From: Parietaria judaica
Taxonomy: Eukaryota > Streptophyta > Magnoliopsida > Rosales > Urticaceae
Length of the DNA: 64,000 nucleotides
Assembly: GCA_954871525.1 (NCBI GenBank)
Contig: OX940866.1
Span: 14,283,001-14,347,000, forward strand
Direction: 5' to 3'
Part shown: positions 37,703 through 49,840 of the stretch, in pieces
Layout: each line of letters starts with the position of its first letter
How positions within the stretch are numbered: the first letter of the stretch is position 1
The notes under the pieces: generated by a model
The model's database searches: none
What the model was told of the DNA's origin: nothing
What the model saw: only the letters and a program-made list of their open reading frames with translations
Position numbers and translations under genes: made by a program

Positions 37703-39340
37703 TGGTGTGCTGTCGTATACAACCCAAATTACTAATAAAAACCGTAACCTGCAAAACTTATGTAGTAGTGTAAGTACGGGTCGATCCCACGAAGAGTTTT
37801 CCAATATACGTTGCAAAAGTAATAAAAGCGAAGTAAAAAGGGGGATTTTTGGTTTGAGATAATAAGTAAATAAAAAGAGAGAAAAATTGTGAGAAAATAA
37901 TATGAGAACCAATTGGCATGAGTAACTTCCACTAATGATTCAATTCATCTGATCATCGACATAAATTTGTTCTTCAACCTACCGAATATCTTACCGATTA
38001 ACGTAGTCCTTAAGATTATTTAATTCAATTGAAACGCAATTAAATCAAACCTAACTCAGAGATAATCCAATCAAACGTAACTGAATTCAAAATCTAAGCA
38101 GCATTAATATTTAGAACACTTCAATAAAACTGAACAATAAAACACCGCGGTAATATTTAATTCAGCCGATCTCCTTTACCTGTTTCGCTATTTCACTAAC
38201 CACGTAGCAAACTAACAAAACGTGCGTTCAACAATCAAAAGACAAGTACGACGAGTCAATTGATTAACGGTATATAAACTTCAAAAATACAGTCGATGTA
38301 CTTATAAGAAGTCTATAGTAATATCATGGAAACGATTAAATCACTATCACCTATCACAATGATACAATTGCTAAATTAACGTAATCCGACAATTGAAATT
38401 GATATAAATCGGAGAAGCGATATCGTTGATAACATAATATAATTCTAGATAAAGAGATCGATATTCACGGATTGATAATTGAACAAAATAATGCCTCACA
38501 AATTTATTGAATCATAGTTTCAGAAACTCAAACCAATTACAGAACTTTAGCCGATCACGTTCATCGTTCGACAGAGAAGATAAATAATGAAATCAGAGAG
38601 CATGACGAAATTGACTCTGCCTCCACAAGAACGAACGACCTGCTTCTCACCAAAATCCACTCTCCCCTTTTCTCTGAATAATAATCAAGCTATATATATT
38701 TACACCCTCCAGCTAACCCTAACATCCGATCCTACCCCAAGATTTAATTCTCAAAATAAGAAAATAAATCTTTCCCTAAAAATCTCTAACAGAATACCGT
38801 GGTTTCCAAATCGAATAGTTGTTGGGCTGCTTGTAGAGTTCGGCCCATTGCAGTCCAGCGATGACCAGCCCATTTACGATCACGACGGCGATGTTCCGAA
38901 CCAGCAGGGGCGACGAACTGCAAGCACCGACTTCGGCTGCGGGGAAGCTCACGAACCAGCACCTTCGAAGGACGGCGACTGTGGCGAGCCATCATGAACA
39001 GCGGAGACCTTGGCGAAGCTTCGTGTTTCTGGACCCATCGATGCTCGTCTCTGGATTTGTTTGTTTTTCTCTTTTCTTCACCATCGTTTTCCTCTTTTCT
39101 TGAGTGACTAATATGGCCCTTTTGTCTTTTTGTGAGGTGGTGAGTGCGCAAACAAAGAGCACGTGGGAGAGTATGAGCTCTTCAAGTTTGTTCTATTTGC
39201 AGTTTTGGTCCTTATTGTTGATTTATTTCGCTATTTGTCCTGCACAAGTAAACAACACATAATACCTATATTCTAATAAATAAATTAAAGTAATATGTCA
39301 ATAAATACCCTTTATTTATTAGAATAATCAGACTCTATCA
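37703..39340 (-). mobile_element. Solo LTR (~1.64 kb) between RT and RNase H
   Basis: On the minus strand it begins TGATAGAGTCTGATTATTC and ends GACAGCACACCA. The 5-bp duplication is AGTTC on the plus strand (37698-37702, 39341-39345). The pol reading resumes on both sides at the expected residues (FQEL | RYLSSPPLM), which confirms the borders. A TATATATAG box lies at about 38695. No internal coding, PBS or second LTR is seen. Confidence 0.82.
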
Positions 39341-39345
39341 AGTTC

Positions 39346-40417
39346 CTGGAACGCCTTTTCGCAACCATCGGTCCACTCAAACTTTTTTTTTTTTCAAAAG
39401 CTGGTAGAAGATGAGTCATTTGTCGGTCGAGCGCGAGATGAACCTATTCAAGGCGGCAATCCTTCCGGTCAGCTTCTGGATTTCTGGCTTGTTTTGGGGC
39501 GAAGGCATGCTTTTGATTACATCGATTTGGTCAGGGTCGGCCTCGATTCCTCGACGCGTGATCAGGTGACCGAGGAACTTCCCCGACGCTACTCCGAAGG
39601 TGCACTTGGCGGGGTTGAGGATCTCGAAACACTTTTCCAGGTGCTCTACGTGTGCTACTGCCTTCAAAGTCTTGACCACCATGTCGTCGATGTAGACCTC
39701 CATCGTCTCACCGATCTGCTCACTGAACATCTTGGTTACCAGCCTCTGGCAGGTTGCCTCGGCATTTTTTCAGTCCGAACGGCATTACCTTGTAGCAATA
39801 GGTTCCCCTTTCGCTGATAAAGGCGGTCTTCTCTTCATCCTCCGGATGCATCCTGATCTGGTTATACCCTGAGTAGGCGTTCATGAAGTTCAGCAGCTCG
39901 TACCCATGGGTTGCCTCGACGAGTCGGTCGATATGTGGCATGGGGAAACTGTCTTTGGGGCACGCCTTGTTTAGGTCCGTGTAGTCCACACACACTCGCC
40001 ATTTGCCATTCTTCTTTTTTACGACGACCGTGTTCGCCAACCACTCGGGATATTTGACTTCCCTGATGGCCCTCATCGATAGCAGCTTGTCCACCTCATC
40101 GTTGATTATCTTGTTCTTGCCGGGTGCTAGTGTTTGGCTGGTCGGTGGCTCGGATCAGTGTTGAGTTGGTGCGCCATGATCGATGGATCGATCCCCGGCA
40201 TATCTTCGTGGGACCACGCAAAAGTTTTCAGGTTCTTCTTTAGGAACTCAATCAGTTGTCGCTTCAAACCTTGGTCAAGGCCCGCTCCTACGCCGATGGT
40301 TCGGGTCGGATCGTCATCGTCGATACAGACCTGTTCCAATGTCTCCAGACTCGGTCGCCCCATTGTTGTCGTTCGTCCGTCGTCGGAGCTGTTTTGCTTC
40401 GCCGCTTCGTCTGCCAC
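39346..40417 (-). pseudogene. Gypsy reverse transcriptase, frameshifted
   Basis: Recognised by VVVKKKNGKWRVCVDYTDLNKACPKDSFP motifs (in pieces), the palm and finger region AYSGYNQIRMHPEDEEKTAF, and the catalytic YIDDMVV (about 39680-39700). A frame change occurs between 39780 and 39730 and others near 40100. The connection domain ends at FEWTDGCEKAFQEL next to the inserted solo LTR. Confidence 0.88.
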
Positions 40418-40616
40418 CTCGCTTCTGTCGTCGCCCTCTTTCTATTTCGTGACTTCGGGAGGCGACGACGGTGATTGCTACATGTGGCCCTTCTTCCATC
40501 GCTCTTCCTCATGCGTTGTCGATCGGTAACAAGTCTTGTAGGCATCTTTATTCCCCTCTATCTCCACCACCTTTCCCCCTCTGCCAGGGAACTTGATGGT
40601 TTAGTTGTTATTTTGA

Positions 40617-41154
40617 CGGGACGACTCTCATGGAGTGTATCCACAGTCGCCTGAGGATCGTGTTAAAGATCGACGGGCAGTCAAGCACCATCAGTGTAGA
40701 CATCTTGTTGACGTTCCCCGTGCATATTGGCAGATTGACCGTTCTGAGGGACGAGGCGACATCACCATTGAAGCCGGAGACGCTTCGTGGCTTCCCTTGG
40801 ATTTCGATCCCCTCAATATCCATCTTCTTGAGAGCCTCGTGGAAAATGACATCCACCGAGCTTCCGTTGTCGATGAGGGGACGGCTCTCATGGAGTGTAT
40901 CCACGGTCGCCCGAGGATCATGTTAAAGATCGACGGGCAGTCAAACACCATTAGTGTAGTCATCTTGTTGACGTTCCCCGCGCATATTGGCAGATTGACC
41001 GTTCCGAGGGACGTGGTGACATCACCATTGAAGCCGGAGAAGCTTCGTGGCTTCCCTTGGATTTCGATCCTCTAAATCTCCATCTTCTTGAGGGCCTCGT
41101 GGAAAATGACATCCACCGAGCTTTCGTTGTCGATGAGGATTCGACTGACGTCAC
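40617..41154 (-). pseudogene. Gypsy aspartic protease region with 260-bp tandem duplication
   Basis: The protease signature is visible twice: ILIDNESSVDVIFHEAL ending near 41090, and LIDNGSSVDVIFHEAL near 40865. The DNA repeat period is 260 bp (blocks starting near 40619 and 40879, sharing CTCATGGAGTGTATCCAC). The upstream copy has Glu in place of the usual Gly of the active-site turn. Frames differ between copies and both are broken. Confidence 0.82.
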
Positions 41155-43020
41155 AGTTACCGACTCCCAGTGAAAGGACTAGAGCGTCATCGTGTGGGTT
41201 GGCGCAAGCTTCATTTTCGATGAATGCTATCTCTGTCCCGGCCTCAGCCATTATAGTGTCTCCTCGGTTGTGCTCCCTTGCCCTCCTCTGATGAGCCTTG
41301 ATGCTGTTGACGGAGTCGTCGCACAAGTATGATCCTCCCATGATAATTTCTATTCTCTTCCTCGCCCTCGGGGGTTCATCGGCGTCAGAGTCTGCCCGGC
41401 ATACTGGACCGTCGCCTGGTCGGTGGTCGGATTCCTCTTTTGCCGGGGTCGACCGCTTCCTCCTTCCCTCGCCGGCTCTTCCCGCTGGTACTGTCGCCGG
41501 TGGTCTCCCCATTGCTCATGAGGGCTTCCTAGGTCGACGCCCGGCATTTCTCCTCTCGCATATTTCTTGGCCAGCCTCCTCTTCAGCATGGCACATTCTT
41601 CGGTGGAATGTCCCTTGAAGTTGTGGAAGCTGCAGAATTTGTTCGGGTCTTTAGGCCACACTTTCCGTTCGTAACCTCCTTGTCCCCCTTGTATGATCCC
41701 GTTTCTCCTCGACCTGGTAGACTGGTCGCTTCGGGATTTCTCGAACACGCTGTTGGTTGAAGGTGCTTCTGTCTTCTTCTCCCCGCCTCGTCTTCGCCGA
41801 CAAGTTGTCTCATTGGTCCCTGCTTTCCCTCTTCTCCGGTTGCTTTCCTTTGCTTCTCGACTCATATTTCCTTGCCAATGCTGATCTCTCTTCTTCCATT
41901 TGCATGAACACGGATGCTCTGTGAAGGGCGTCTTCGATCGTCGACGGGCGTGTCTTGATCAGCTCCTTCCAGAAAGGTGCTTTGAAGCATAATGTGTGCT
42001 TCAGAGCTTGGATGGCGACGCTGTCGTCCAGCCCGGAGACTCGAGCCATGACCTCTTTGAATCTCCCGATGAATTTCCGGAGAGTTTCGCCCTCGTCCTG
42101 CTCCAGCAGCCTAAGGTCGGTGATGTTTACCTCATTTTGTACGTACATCGAGTAGTGGCGCAGGAAATGGGAGACGAGGTGGTCGAAGAAGCTGACAGAG
42201 TTAGGCGGTAGCTTCGCGAACCACTCCAAGGCCGGTCCCTGCAGGCTATCGACAAACAGGTGGCACAGGATGGCCTCTCATTCCGGTCCTCGTGCGTTTA
42301 TTTGTCCCGTTGCAATTTGAAAAGCCTTCACGTGCGCGTTCGGGTCCGTTGTTCCTTTGTACGAGGTCGGTCTGATCTTGGGCATCTCGTCGATTTTGAC
42401 GCTACTGACGTGCTGGGAAAAAGGCGTGTTCCTGGATTCCTCGACCAGTCTATCGATCTCCGGGGCTGCACTTGTCGCTTTGTGCATTTGCGATGTCACG
42501 TATCCCATTCTCGACGTTAACTCGAGCAGCGCCCTATCGACGCGCTCCTGGATCCTTGGTTCGACTGCGGCTGTCGTTACGCTCTGATGGTATTGCTCTG
42601 CTGCTAGGTCCGTGGGCGCTCGTGTTGTCATGGGCGGGTTCTGGTGGGGCGTCGACGGCAGCGGCATCTCTCTTCGGGTCTCCTGCTGTGCGGGTCTCCT
42701 TCCATCATCCTCTGGTGGTGTGCTTTCGGGGGATGAAAATAGGGCTCTACTGATGCCAAGTCGTGATGGTGCCCGGTGTTCTGTTTCCTTGTCCGATTTT
42801 CCCCTTCCGGGGGCCGACGTCCCTGCGATCAAGCTTTGTGGGGACTGCCTTCTCACTTCAGCAACCGCGTGATCCAAGAGGGCGGTGAGCTGTTGATTAC
42901 TTGTTGCTGCCTCCTCCAACTGTTGTCAAAGCTCTTCTACGGTGGTTTGGTTGCTTTCTGCATTCTTGTTGGTTGTCTTTTCTCCATGTGTCTCCGCGCG
43001 TTCCGTGCCGTCATTTTCAC
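41072..43020 (-). pseudogene. Gypsy gag with capsid domain and CHHC knuckle
   Basis: Order on the minus strand: a polar N-terminal part (43020-42290, with VEEL and SNQQLTALLDHAV), the capsid domain (42229-41810; EWFAKLPPNSVSFFDHLVSHF, ETLRKFIGRFKEV), then a zinc knuckle FCSFHNFKGHSTEEC with C-H-H-C ligands (about 41630), and IEIIMGG before the protease. TGA stops at 42926-42928 and 42278-42280 and frame changes near 41840 and 41500 disable it. Confidence 0.85.
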
Positions 43021-43069
43021 CGTTGTTTGCAATCCTCTCGAGCTTCTAGTCGCGTGATAGAGAAAAACT

Positions 43070-43093
43070 GAGCCCCGTCGATGGGCATCAAAC
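43070..43093 (-). other. Primer-binding site of the Tat element
   Basis: On the minus strand the bases after the LTR are GTTTGATGCCCATCGACGGGG, a diverged form of the TTTGGCGCCCACCGTGGGG-type site found in Tat-related gypsy elements. Confidence 0.6.
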
Positions 43094-43835
43094 TGTTGAG
43101 CGCGTTTCGTACGCTCAACAATCACAAAAGGTTTCCCTTTTGTTTTTAAAGAAAGAGGTTTGGTTTTTCTCGTTTTACAATTAGAAGCACTTAAGAACAG
43201 CGTTATTGATAGAAATTCTTGTGTATTGATAATCTCTTCAGTTCTTGGTTCACCCTCCCTTTAAAATGAGCCCTCTCTCTTCTTATATAGGGACTATCTC
43301 TCCCTTTATCACTAATTTCCCGCTCTTTCTCGTCAAGTCCCATCACTCGCTATCCTAAGAATGTTTTTCGGAAGTAAGGTTAACCATGCAAAGCATGGTT
43401 GGCCCATGCCCTGTGTTGCTCTCGAGTGTCTGCCAGCCTGAGTAGGTAAGGTTGGTATGGGCTTCATCAAATGCACCTCACATCGCTAGCTGTCTACCTG
43501 CGCTTGTCCTCTCGCTGTCGACTCCCTTTATCGAATCCGGTGTCGCCAATCATCGATGTCGTCGACTCTGGGCTGTCGTCAGATCTGGGTGTCGTCGCCT
43601 CCAAGTGTCGTTGATTCTAGGCCTTGTCGACTTTGGGCGTTGCCGACTCCGGGTGTCATTGGTTTTTGGGCATTGTCGCCTCCGAACGTCGTCGATTCTA
43701 GGTGTCGTCGACTTGGGAGTTGCCGACTCCGGGTGTCGTCGGTTTTTGGGCGTCGTCGACTTCGGGAACCATCGACTCCCTTGAAAGGAAGGCTTTTCAG
43801 TGTTAAGAGGGGTCTGGCCGGATCCGACCTTAACA
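43094..43835 (-). repeat. Tat element 5' LTR (742 bp)
   Basis: Plus-strand ends TGTTGAGCGCG and CCTTAACA. It starts with a palindrome around CGTACG, has a minus-strand TATATAAG box at about 43295, and a ~83-bp diverged tandem duplication rich in GTCGTCGACT at about 43580-43750. The next base to the right is PPR coding sequence, so the LTR landed in PPR copy A. Confidence 0.75.
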
Positions 43836-44372
43836 ATGATTAGCAAAGGTTTAGAAGTTAATGTTTATTGCTATGACATTCTGATCAATGGCTACGCTAA
43901 GGATAAAAGGATCAACGAGGCACTTAGTCTATTCGAAGAAATTTCATCCAGGGGGTTAGCTCCAGATGTCGTGACTTATACTTCGATCATTTTCGGTCTG
44001 TGCAAAGTAGGTAGAACCGAGGCAGCTTTCAGTTTACTTCAGAAGATGGAAGCTCGAGGTCCACAGCTAAATGTTCAAACTTATGCAACTTTACTCGATG
44101 GTTTATTTAAGAATAGACAACTTAAAGAGGCAATGAAATTATTTCAAGATATGTAAGAGAAGAAGTTGCCTCTCAATATTGTCATTTATTCTACACTCAT
44201 TGGAGGCATGTGTAATGCAGGATATCTTACGGAAGCAAATAAAATATTTTTTAGACTATCATCTGAGGGGCTGCTACCTGACATGCGGACGTATAACATT
44301 ATTATTGATGCACTTCTGTATGAAGGACTCGTGGACGAAGCAATAAAATTGCACAAAGAAATGGGAGATAAC

Positions 44373-44731
44373 TATTGGTTTAAAAAAAACGAGATTGTTT
44401 TGCCGAAACTACAACAAGAAGAAAGAGAACACACGCTTTACTGTTGGACTAATTAAACGACAACCCAAACACTAGTTAGTGCATTTTGCCCGTCTTGAAA
44501 GAAAGGAAATATAGAGAGCAATGAGAGGAAACATATTTTTATAACAGGTCGAGTACAATTGGAGAGTGGGAGTTGGAGTTATAAAATACATCAATTACAT
44601 GTCTATTTATAGAAAGCCAAATTGATATAAAAATACTATTATACCCTCAAACTTGATGAGCAAGTGACCTTGCTAACCAAGTAAAGCCACGTTTTTTTTA
44701 TTTGAGCTTATCAAAGCTTATCATCATCACA
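44373..44731 (-). repeat. Copia 3' LTR, 359 bp
   Basis: Begins TATTGGTTTAAAAA on the plus strand (G to A change from the TGTTGG of its partner) and ends ATCATCATCACA. Confidence 0.92.
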
Positions 44732-47002
44732 TTCTCCCCCGTAAGCTTGATTTGGCTCGAGGTTCTTGACGCCGAGAAGTTCTCGTATCTCCGCGAATTT
44801 GACACGAGCTAGGGCCTTGGTGAGAATGTCAGCTCGTTGCTCTTTGGTGCTGACAAACTCCACAATGATTTCTCGGTTCTCTACACACTCGCGAATAAAG
44901 TGAAAACGAGTGTCAATGTGCTTGCTACGTCCATGAAACACCAGGTTTTTCATCAAAGAGATCGCGGATTTGTTGTCCACGTACAGAGTTACTGGTTTCT
45001 GATCGGCTCCGGTCACTTCGCTCAATAAGTTTCTCAACCACAATGCTTGACACGCCGCTGCGGTTGCTACCATGAACTCGGCTTCACAAGACGAAAGGGC
45101 CACAATTTTCTGCTTCTGTGACTGCCAAGTGATTAGCTTCCCGTTGAGATAAAATGCCATCCCTCCGATACTTTTTCTGTCATCGATGTCACCGGCTAGG
45201 ACACTGTCGGTAAAACCGACCAGTTCTTCAGCTCCATTTCCTCTTCCGTATGGAATCCCATAGCTCGTCGTTCCTTTCACATAATGTGCTTCACAGCCTG
45301 CTGGTGTAAACGAGTAGGCTTCTCCATGTGACGACTCACCATGCCAACTGCATATGAGATGTCAGGTCGGGTGTGGGTTAGGTACCTGAGACACCCGATG
45401 ACACGCTTGTACTCCGTGGGATCCACTGGGTTCCTTCTGTATCTTTCCCAAGCTTTAACTTTGGTTCCATCGGATACTTGCTCGGGTTGCAATCCGCCAT
45501 TTTGAACTGCTTCAGAATTTTCTTCGCATAGGTCGTTTGCCTTAGCGTGATGCATTCCTTCTTCTGATCGACCTCGATTCCGAGGTAGTATGAGAGTAGT
45601 CCGAGGTCGCTCATCTCGAACTCCTTCATCATTTGCTTCTTGAATCCATATATGCCATCTTCGCTGGATCCGGTCACGATTAGGTCGTCGACATACACAC
45701 CGACGATGAGGGCCTCTTCTCCTGAGCTCCTCGTGTAGACTGCTTGCTCCTGGGAGTACTTCTTGAAACCGAGACTCTTTATACATTTGTCGAGTCGAGT
45801 GTTCCATGCACGCGGTGCTTGTCGCAAGCCATAAAGAGCTTTTGACAACTTGTACACCTTGTGCTCTGCGGTCTTGTCGATGAAGCCTTCCGGTTGAGCG
45901 ACGTAGACTTCTTCTTGCAGTTCACCATTCAGGAACGCCGATTTGACGTCCAGGTGATGGATTTTCCAGCCTCGATGAGCTGCGAGGGCTAGGATCAGCC
46001 TGACCGTGTCGAGTCTGGCTACTGGAGCAAAAACTTCGTCGAAGTCTACCCCTGCTTTTGCACGTAGCCCTTTGCGACTAGTCTGGCCTTTTGCTTGAGA
46101 ACTCTGCCTTCTGAGTCCTTCTTGAGCTTGTAAACCCACTTCATACCAATGGACTTGTGACCTTTCGGAAGGTCGACTAGCTCACATGTCTGATTCTTCT
46201 CAATTGACTCTAGTTCTCTCTCCATCGCTTTCTGCCATTCCTTCTCGGTGGCTGCCTCATGATAGCTGGTTGGTTCCTCTTCACTAACCAGCAGGAGCTC
46301 TTCCAGGCTCAAATCAAGCTCCCGCGCTTCTTCGTAGACGTCAGACAAGGTACGGAACCCTCTTGGTCCATCCTTGATTGATGAGTATCCCGAGCTCGTT
46401 CTTCCTGAACTAGCTGTCATTGGGATCGGGGTGCGCATTACTGATCCTTGGTTGGGCGAGCCTGGTGGTGAGCTGGTTCCAGATGAACTGGTTACCGTCG
46501 AGCTGGACGTTGCTAGCCCCTGGAAGGGACTCTCTCTCTCAACCTGCTCGACTGCCTCTTTGTCTTCGAGGATGAACTCCACCGAGTTCTGTTCAGGCTC
46601 TCCGTTCTCGTCGCGCCAGTCCCACTTCTTTTCCTCTTCGAAAACGGCGTCTCTGCTCACATGCACTTTGCCACGTTGGGGGTTATAAAACCTGTGTGCC
46701 TTACTCCCTTCCTCGGTGCCAAGGTACACCATCGGTTGACTCCGATCATCTAACTTCTTAAGGTGTGGTCCCACAGTCTTCAAATGTGCAGTGCACCCAT
46801 ACACCTTCAAATGCTCCAGATGAGGTTTCTTCCCTTTCCATGCTTGGTAAGGGGTACGCTCGCCTAGCGCCTTCGTCGGTAGACGGTTCAGCAAGTAGAC
46901 CGCATGTCGTACTGCTTCTCCCCAGAAGCTCGCCGGGACCTGCATGCTTTTCATCAAGCTCCTTGCAATGTCCATGACGGTTCGATTCCGTCTCTCCACC
47001 AC
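44711..47002 (-). pseudogene. Copia integrase C-terminus, RT and RNase H
   Basis: Reading from 47002: the integrase end NGVVERRNRTVMD with the catalytic Glu, an acidic linker, RT with DFDEVFAPVARLDTVR, HHLDVKSAFLNGEL and YVDDLIVTG (about 45690), then RNase H with GFTDSVLAGDIDDRKSIGG and LYVDNKSAISL, ending near 44711. A frameshift near 46060 (around [10 protein letters not shown]) and another near 45280 break the protein. Confidence 0.9.
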
Positions 47003-49141
47003 GCCGTTCTACTGGGGCGTGTAAGGTACAATGAGGTGTCGCTCTACACCTTCTTATCCACAGTACTCTGCTAAATTCTGAGACGTGAACTCGCCTCCTC
47101 GATATGTTCGCAGGGTCTTCAGTCTATGTCCTGACTAGTTCTCCACGAGCCTCTTGAACTTCTTGAAGACTTCAAAGGCTCCTGCCTTCTCTTTGAGCGT
47201 GTACACCCACATCCAACGGCTGTAATCGTCAACAAGCAGAAAGAAGTACTTGTTTCCGGCTAGGGTTGCTGGGGTGATTGGACCACACAGGTCAGCGTGC
47301 ACCAGTTGGAGGGGTCGCTCTGCTCGGAACTTGGCCTTGATCGGAAATGGCACTCTTGCCTGTTTCGCGACCATACAACATTCACATAGCTGGTCGGGGT
47401 GTTCAATCTTTGGTACCCCAAAGGACATCTCCTTGTCGTCTATCATCTTGAGTGCGTGAAAATTCACGTGCCCAAGTCTCGCATGCCATAGCCACGCTGG
47501 GTCTGCGATCGACGCCATCAAGCAAATCGGTTGATCTACCACCAGGTTGATCTTGTACAACGAACTCGGTGATCTCTTCACCTTCATTAATAGGGTGCCA
47601 TCGTTGTTCCACATCTTTAGGAACTCTCCGGATAGGATCACTGTGTGACCGATCTCCGCCATCTGTTCTAAGCTGATGATGTTACTCTTCCGCTTCGGTA
47701 TGTAGTAGACTTCGGTCAACAGGCGCTGGTCCCCATTCTTACACTTGAACAGGATGGACCCTCTCCCCTTGATGTCGACGATGGAACCATCGCCAAACTT
47801 CACGTTTCCTGTGATCCTCTCGTCGAGCTCTTCAAACTTTGTTCGATGACCTGTCATGTGGTTGCTGGCTCCGTTGTCTAAGTACCAGATGTCGGTATAG
47901 ACCTTCTCTTCGCCATCTGCGAGTAGGTTGGCGACAACCTTGTCTTCATTGAGCATCACCTTTCTGGTTTTCTCGTCGTTCTTGCTGGTCGAGCTGGGCT
48001 TCTCCGCCATCATCAGCTCGTCCTCTCGGCTCAGTACTTGGTCGTCAGGTACCTCCTCGCTGGATATCTGGTCGTCAAGTACTACGTCGGCGCGCTCCTG
48101 CTCGACGTGTGTCTCGTCGACCACATCCTGGTCGTCGTGCTCGTCGCTACTTAAATCCACCATCTCCTCGACGAACATAAGTGTGTGCTCGTCGTCATCG
48201 AATATCACCAGATTTGCTTCTTCATCGTGGTTCTTAGTATGACACTCATTTGCATAGTGACCATACTTCTGACAATTATAGCACTTCACTGTGCTCTTGT
48301 CCTTGCGGGTGACGCCGTCTTGGCGAGGAGTGCCACTGCCTCGACCACGCTGGTCGCGACCATGTCCTCGACCTCGGCCTCTGCCACGTCCACGTCTCTC
48401 GCTTCCGTATCCGTTGCGACTCGACGAGCTTGAAGAAGAACCTTCTCGCTGGTTCCACTTCTGCTTAGCCTTCCATTCTTCATGCGTGAGCAGGAGGTGT
48501 TTCTCCTCTTCTCTGTCGCCATAGCCTCGAAGCCTCTCCTCGTGGACTTTTAGACGACCAACAACCTCCTCGACTGACATAGCCTTGAGGTCGCCGAACT
48601 GCTCGATCGACGTCACGATCTGCATGTATCTGTGAGTCACAGATCTCAAGAATTTCTTGACCACGGTGGTCTCGTCCACCTGTTCGCCTAGTGAGCGGAT
48701 ACCCATTGCAAGAGATGAAAGATTCACAGAGAGCTCGTCTACGGATTCACCGTCTTTCATACGAAGAACCTCGAACTCTCTCTTCAAGGTTTGAACCTTG
48801 GCTTCCCTGACGCGTTCTGCGCCCATGTGCATCGTCCGCAACGTCTCCCACGCCTTCTATGCGGAATCCTTCTCGGCGATCATGAGAAGGACATCTTCCG
48901 GAACTCCCTGATAGATGGCGGCGAGAGCCATCCTATCCTTGCGCGCTTCGAAATATCCGTCTTCTACGGCCTCCCAGACTCTTTGCGCCTGCAGGTTTAC
49001 TCGCATTTTCAACGCCTACACCGAGTAGTTGCTCTTCGTGAGCATCGGGTAATTGAGCGTCACGTTTCCCTCCTTCACGATCTTCATTGCCGTTGTCTCT
49101 TCTCCAGCTGATTTACTAGGCGACTCCATGTACTTCGGCAT
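47003..49141 (-). pseudogene. Copia gag, protease and integrase, nonsense-disrupted
   Basis: The gag start is at 49141 (MPKYMESPSKSAGE). It contains a UBN2-type capsid, a nucleocapsid knuckle CYNCQKYGHYANEC, protease WYLDNGASNHMTG and integrase HARLGHVNFHALK, LVHADLCGPI and FLLVDDYSRWMW. TAG stops are at 49016-49018 (in NYSV*A) and 48857-48859 (DSA*KAW); a third at 47135-47137 and further stops between 47060 and 47005 end the frame. A 568-codon stretch (48841-47135) is still open. Confidence 0.9.
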
Positions 49142-49269
49142 CGAGAAAGCTCACACTATAAAATCTCAAATCGTTTCTAATGTGGAAGATCAGTCAAAAC
49201 CGCAACCACAGAGCATACTAAGAATTTCAAGAGACTTAACAATAACGACAACCCCGCTCTGATACCAAA

Positions 49270-49628
49270 TGTTGGTTTAAAAAAAACGAGATTGTTTTGC
49301 CGAAACTACAACACGAAGAAAGAGAACACACGCTTTACTGTTGGACTAATTAAACGACAACCCAAACACAAGTTAGTGCCTTTTGGTCGTCTTGAAAGAA
49401 AGGAAATTTAGAGAGCAATGAGAGGAAACATATTTTTATAATAGGTCGAGTACAATTGGAGAGTGGGAGTTGGAGTTATAAAATACATCAATTACATGTC
49501 TATTTATAGGAAGCCAAATTGATATAAAAATACTATTATGCCCTCAAACTTGATGAGCAAGTGACCTTGCTAACCAAGTAAAGCCACGTTTTTGTTATTT
49601 GAGCTTATCAAAGCTTATTATAATCACA
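49270..49628 (-). repeat. Copia 5' LTR, 359 bp
   Basis: Begins TGTTGGTTTAAAAA and ends ATAATCACA. The primer-binding site lies at its left edge on the plus strand (49255-49269). Confidence 0.92.
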
Positions 49629-49840
49629 ATAACGGATGCCCACCTAACGACTGCACCTTCAATTTGATGATCAGAGGATGCATAAAGAATGATGAGATGT
49701 CAAGAGCATTGCAACTTAGAGAGAAAATGGTTACTAAAGGTTTCTTAGCGGATGCTTCAATAGCCGAGTTGTTTGTTAATTTGGTTGTTTCTGGCAAGTT
49801 GGATTCTTCTTTGCAACTTGTGACGCGAGATATTGTTTAG

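Larger units (their letters stand above)
28885..43835 (-). mobile_element. Decayed Tat-lineage Ty3/gypsy element with antisense extra ORF
   Basis: Minus-strand order from the right: LTR (43094-43835), primer-binding site, gag, protease, RT, RNase H, a second RNase H, integrase, then a tandem-repeat array (34114-34600) and an extra ORF in the opposite direction. The second, archaeal-type RNase H, the 3' tandem repeats and an antisense extra ORF are all known traits of the Tat lineage of plant gypsy elements. The left LTR is not recognisable; near 28885 only TGTTGGGCG recalls the start of the right LTR (TGTTGAGCG), so the left end is probably truncated. Three solo LTRs (30650-33341, 34790-35565, 37703-39340) are inserted in it. 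Every coding domain has stops or frameshifts. Confidence 0.85.
44373..49628 (-). mobile_element. Ty1/copia retrotransposon in PPR copy A
   Basis: LTRs of 359 bp (44373-44731 and 49270-49628) are flanked by the duplication ATAAC (44368-44372, 49629-49633). The PPR reading GEMGDN-like on the left continues as GCPPND on the right, confirming precise insertion. On the minus strand the primer-binding site TTGGTATCAGAGCGGGG follows the 5' LTR. About 13 of 359 LTR positions differ (~3.6%). The left LTR has TA instead of TG at its terminus. All copia domains are present but carry stops. Confidence 0.95.
43836..49840 (+). pseudogene. RFL-type PPR pseudogene copy A, split by a copia element
   Basis: P-type pentatricopeptide repeats of the restorer-of-fertility-like kind: 43836-44372, then after a copia insertion 49634-49840. 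Motifs read YCYDILINGYAKDKRINEAL, VVTYTSIIFGLCKVG and VQTYATLLDGLFKNR, and the C-terminus reads ASIAELFVNLVVSGKLDSSL. The upstream half is lost at the LTR border at 43835. A TAA at 44154-44156 interrupts the frame. RFL proteins act in mitochondria on organelle transcripts. This copy cannot do so. Confidence 0.9.

Noticed and set aside
37703..39340. Independent gene at 38587-38997
   Set aside because: The open frame is within a solo LTR, lacks any domain and is antisense to the LTR's TATA-like box.
46374..46688. Plus-strand frame of 104 codons
   Set aside because: It is antisense to the copia integrase-RT linker.
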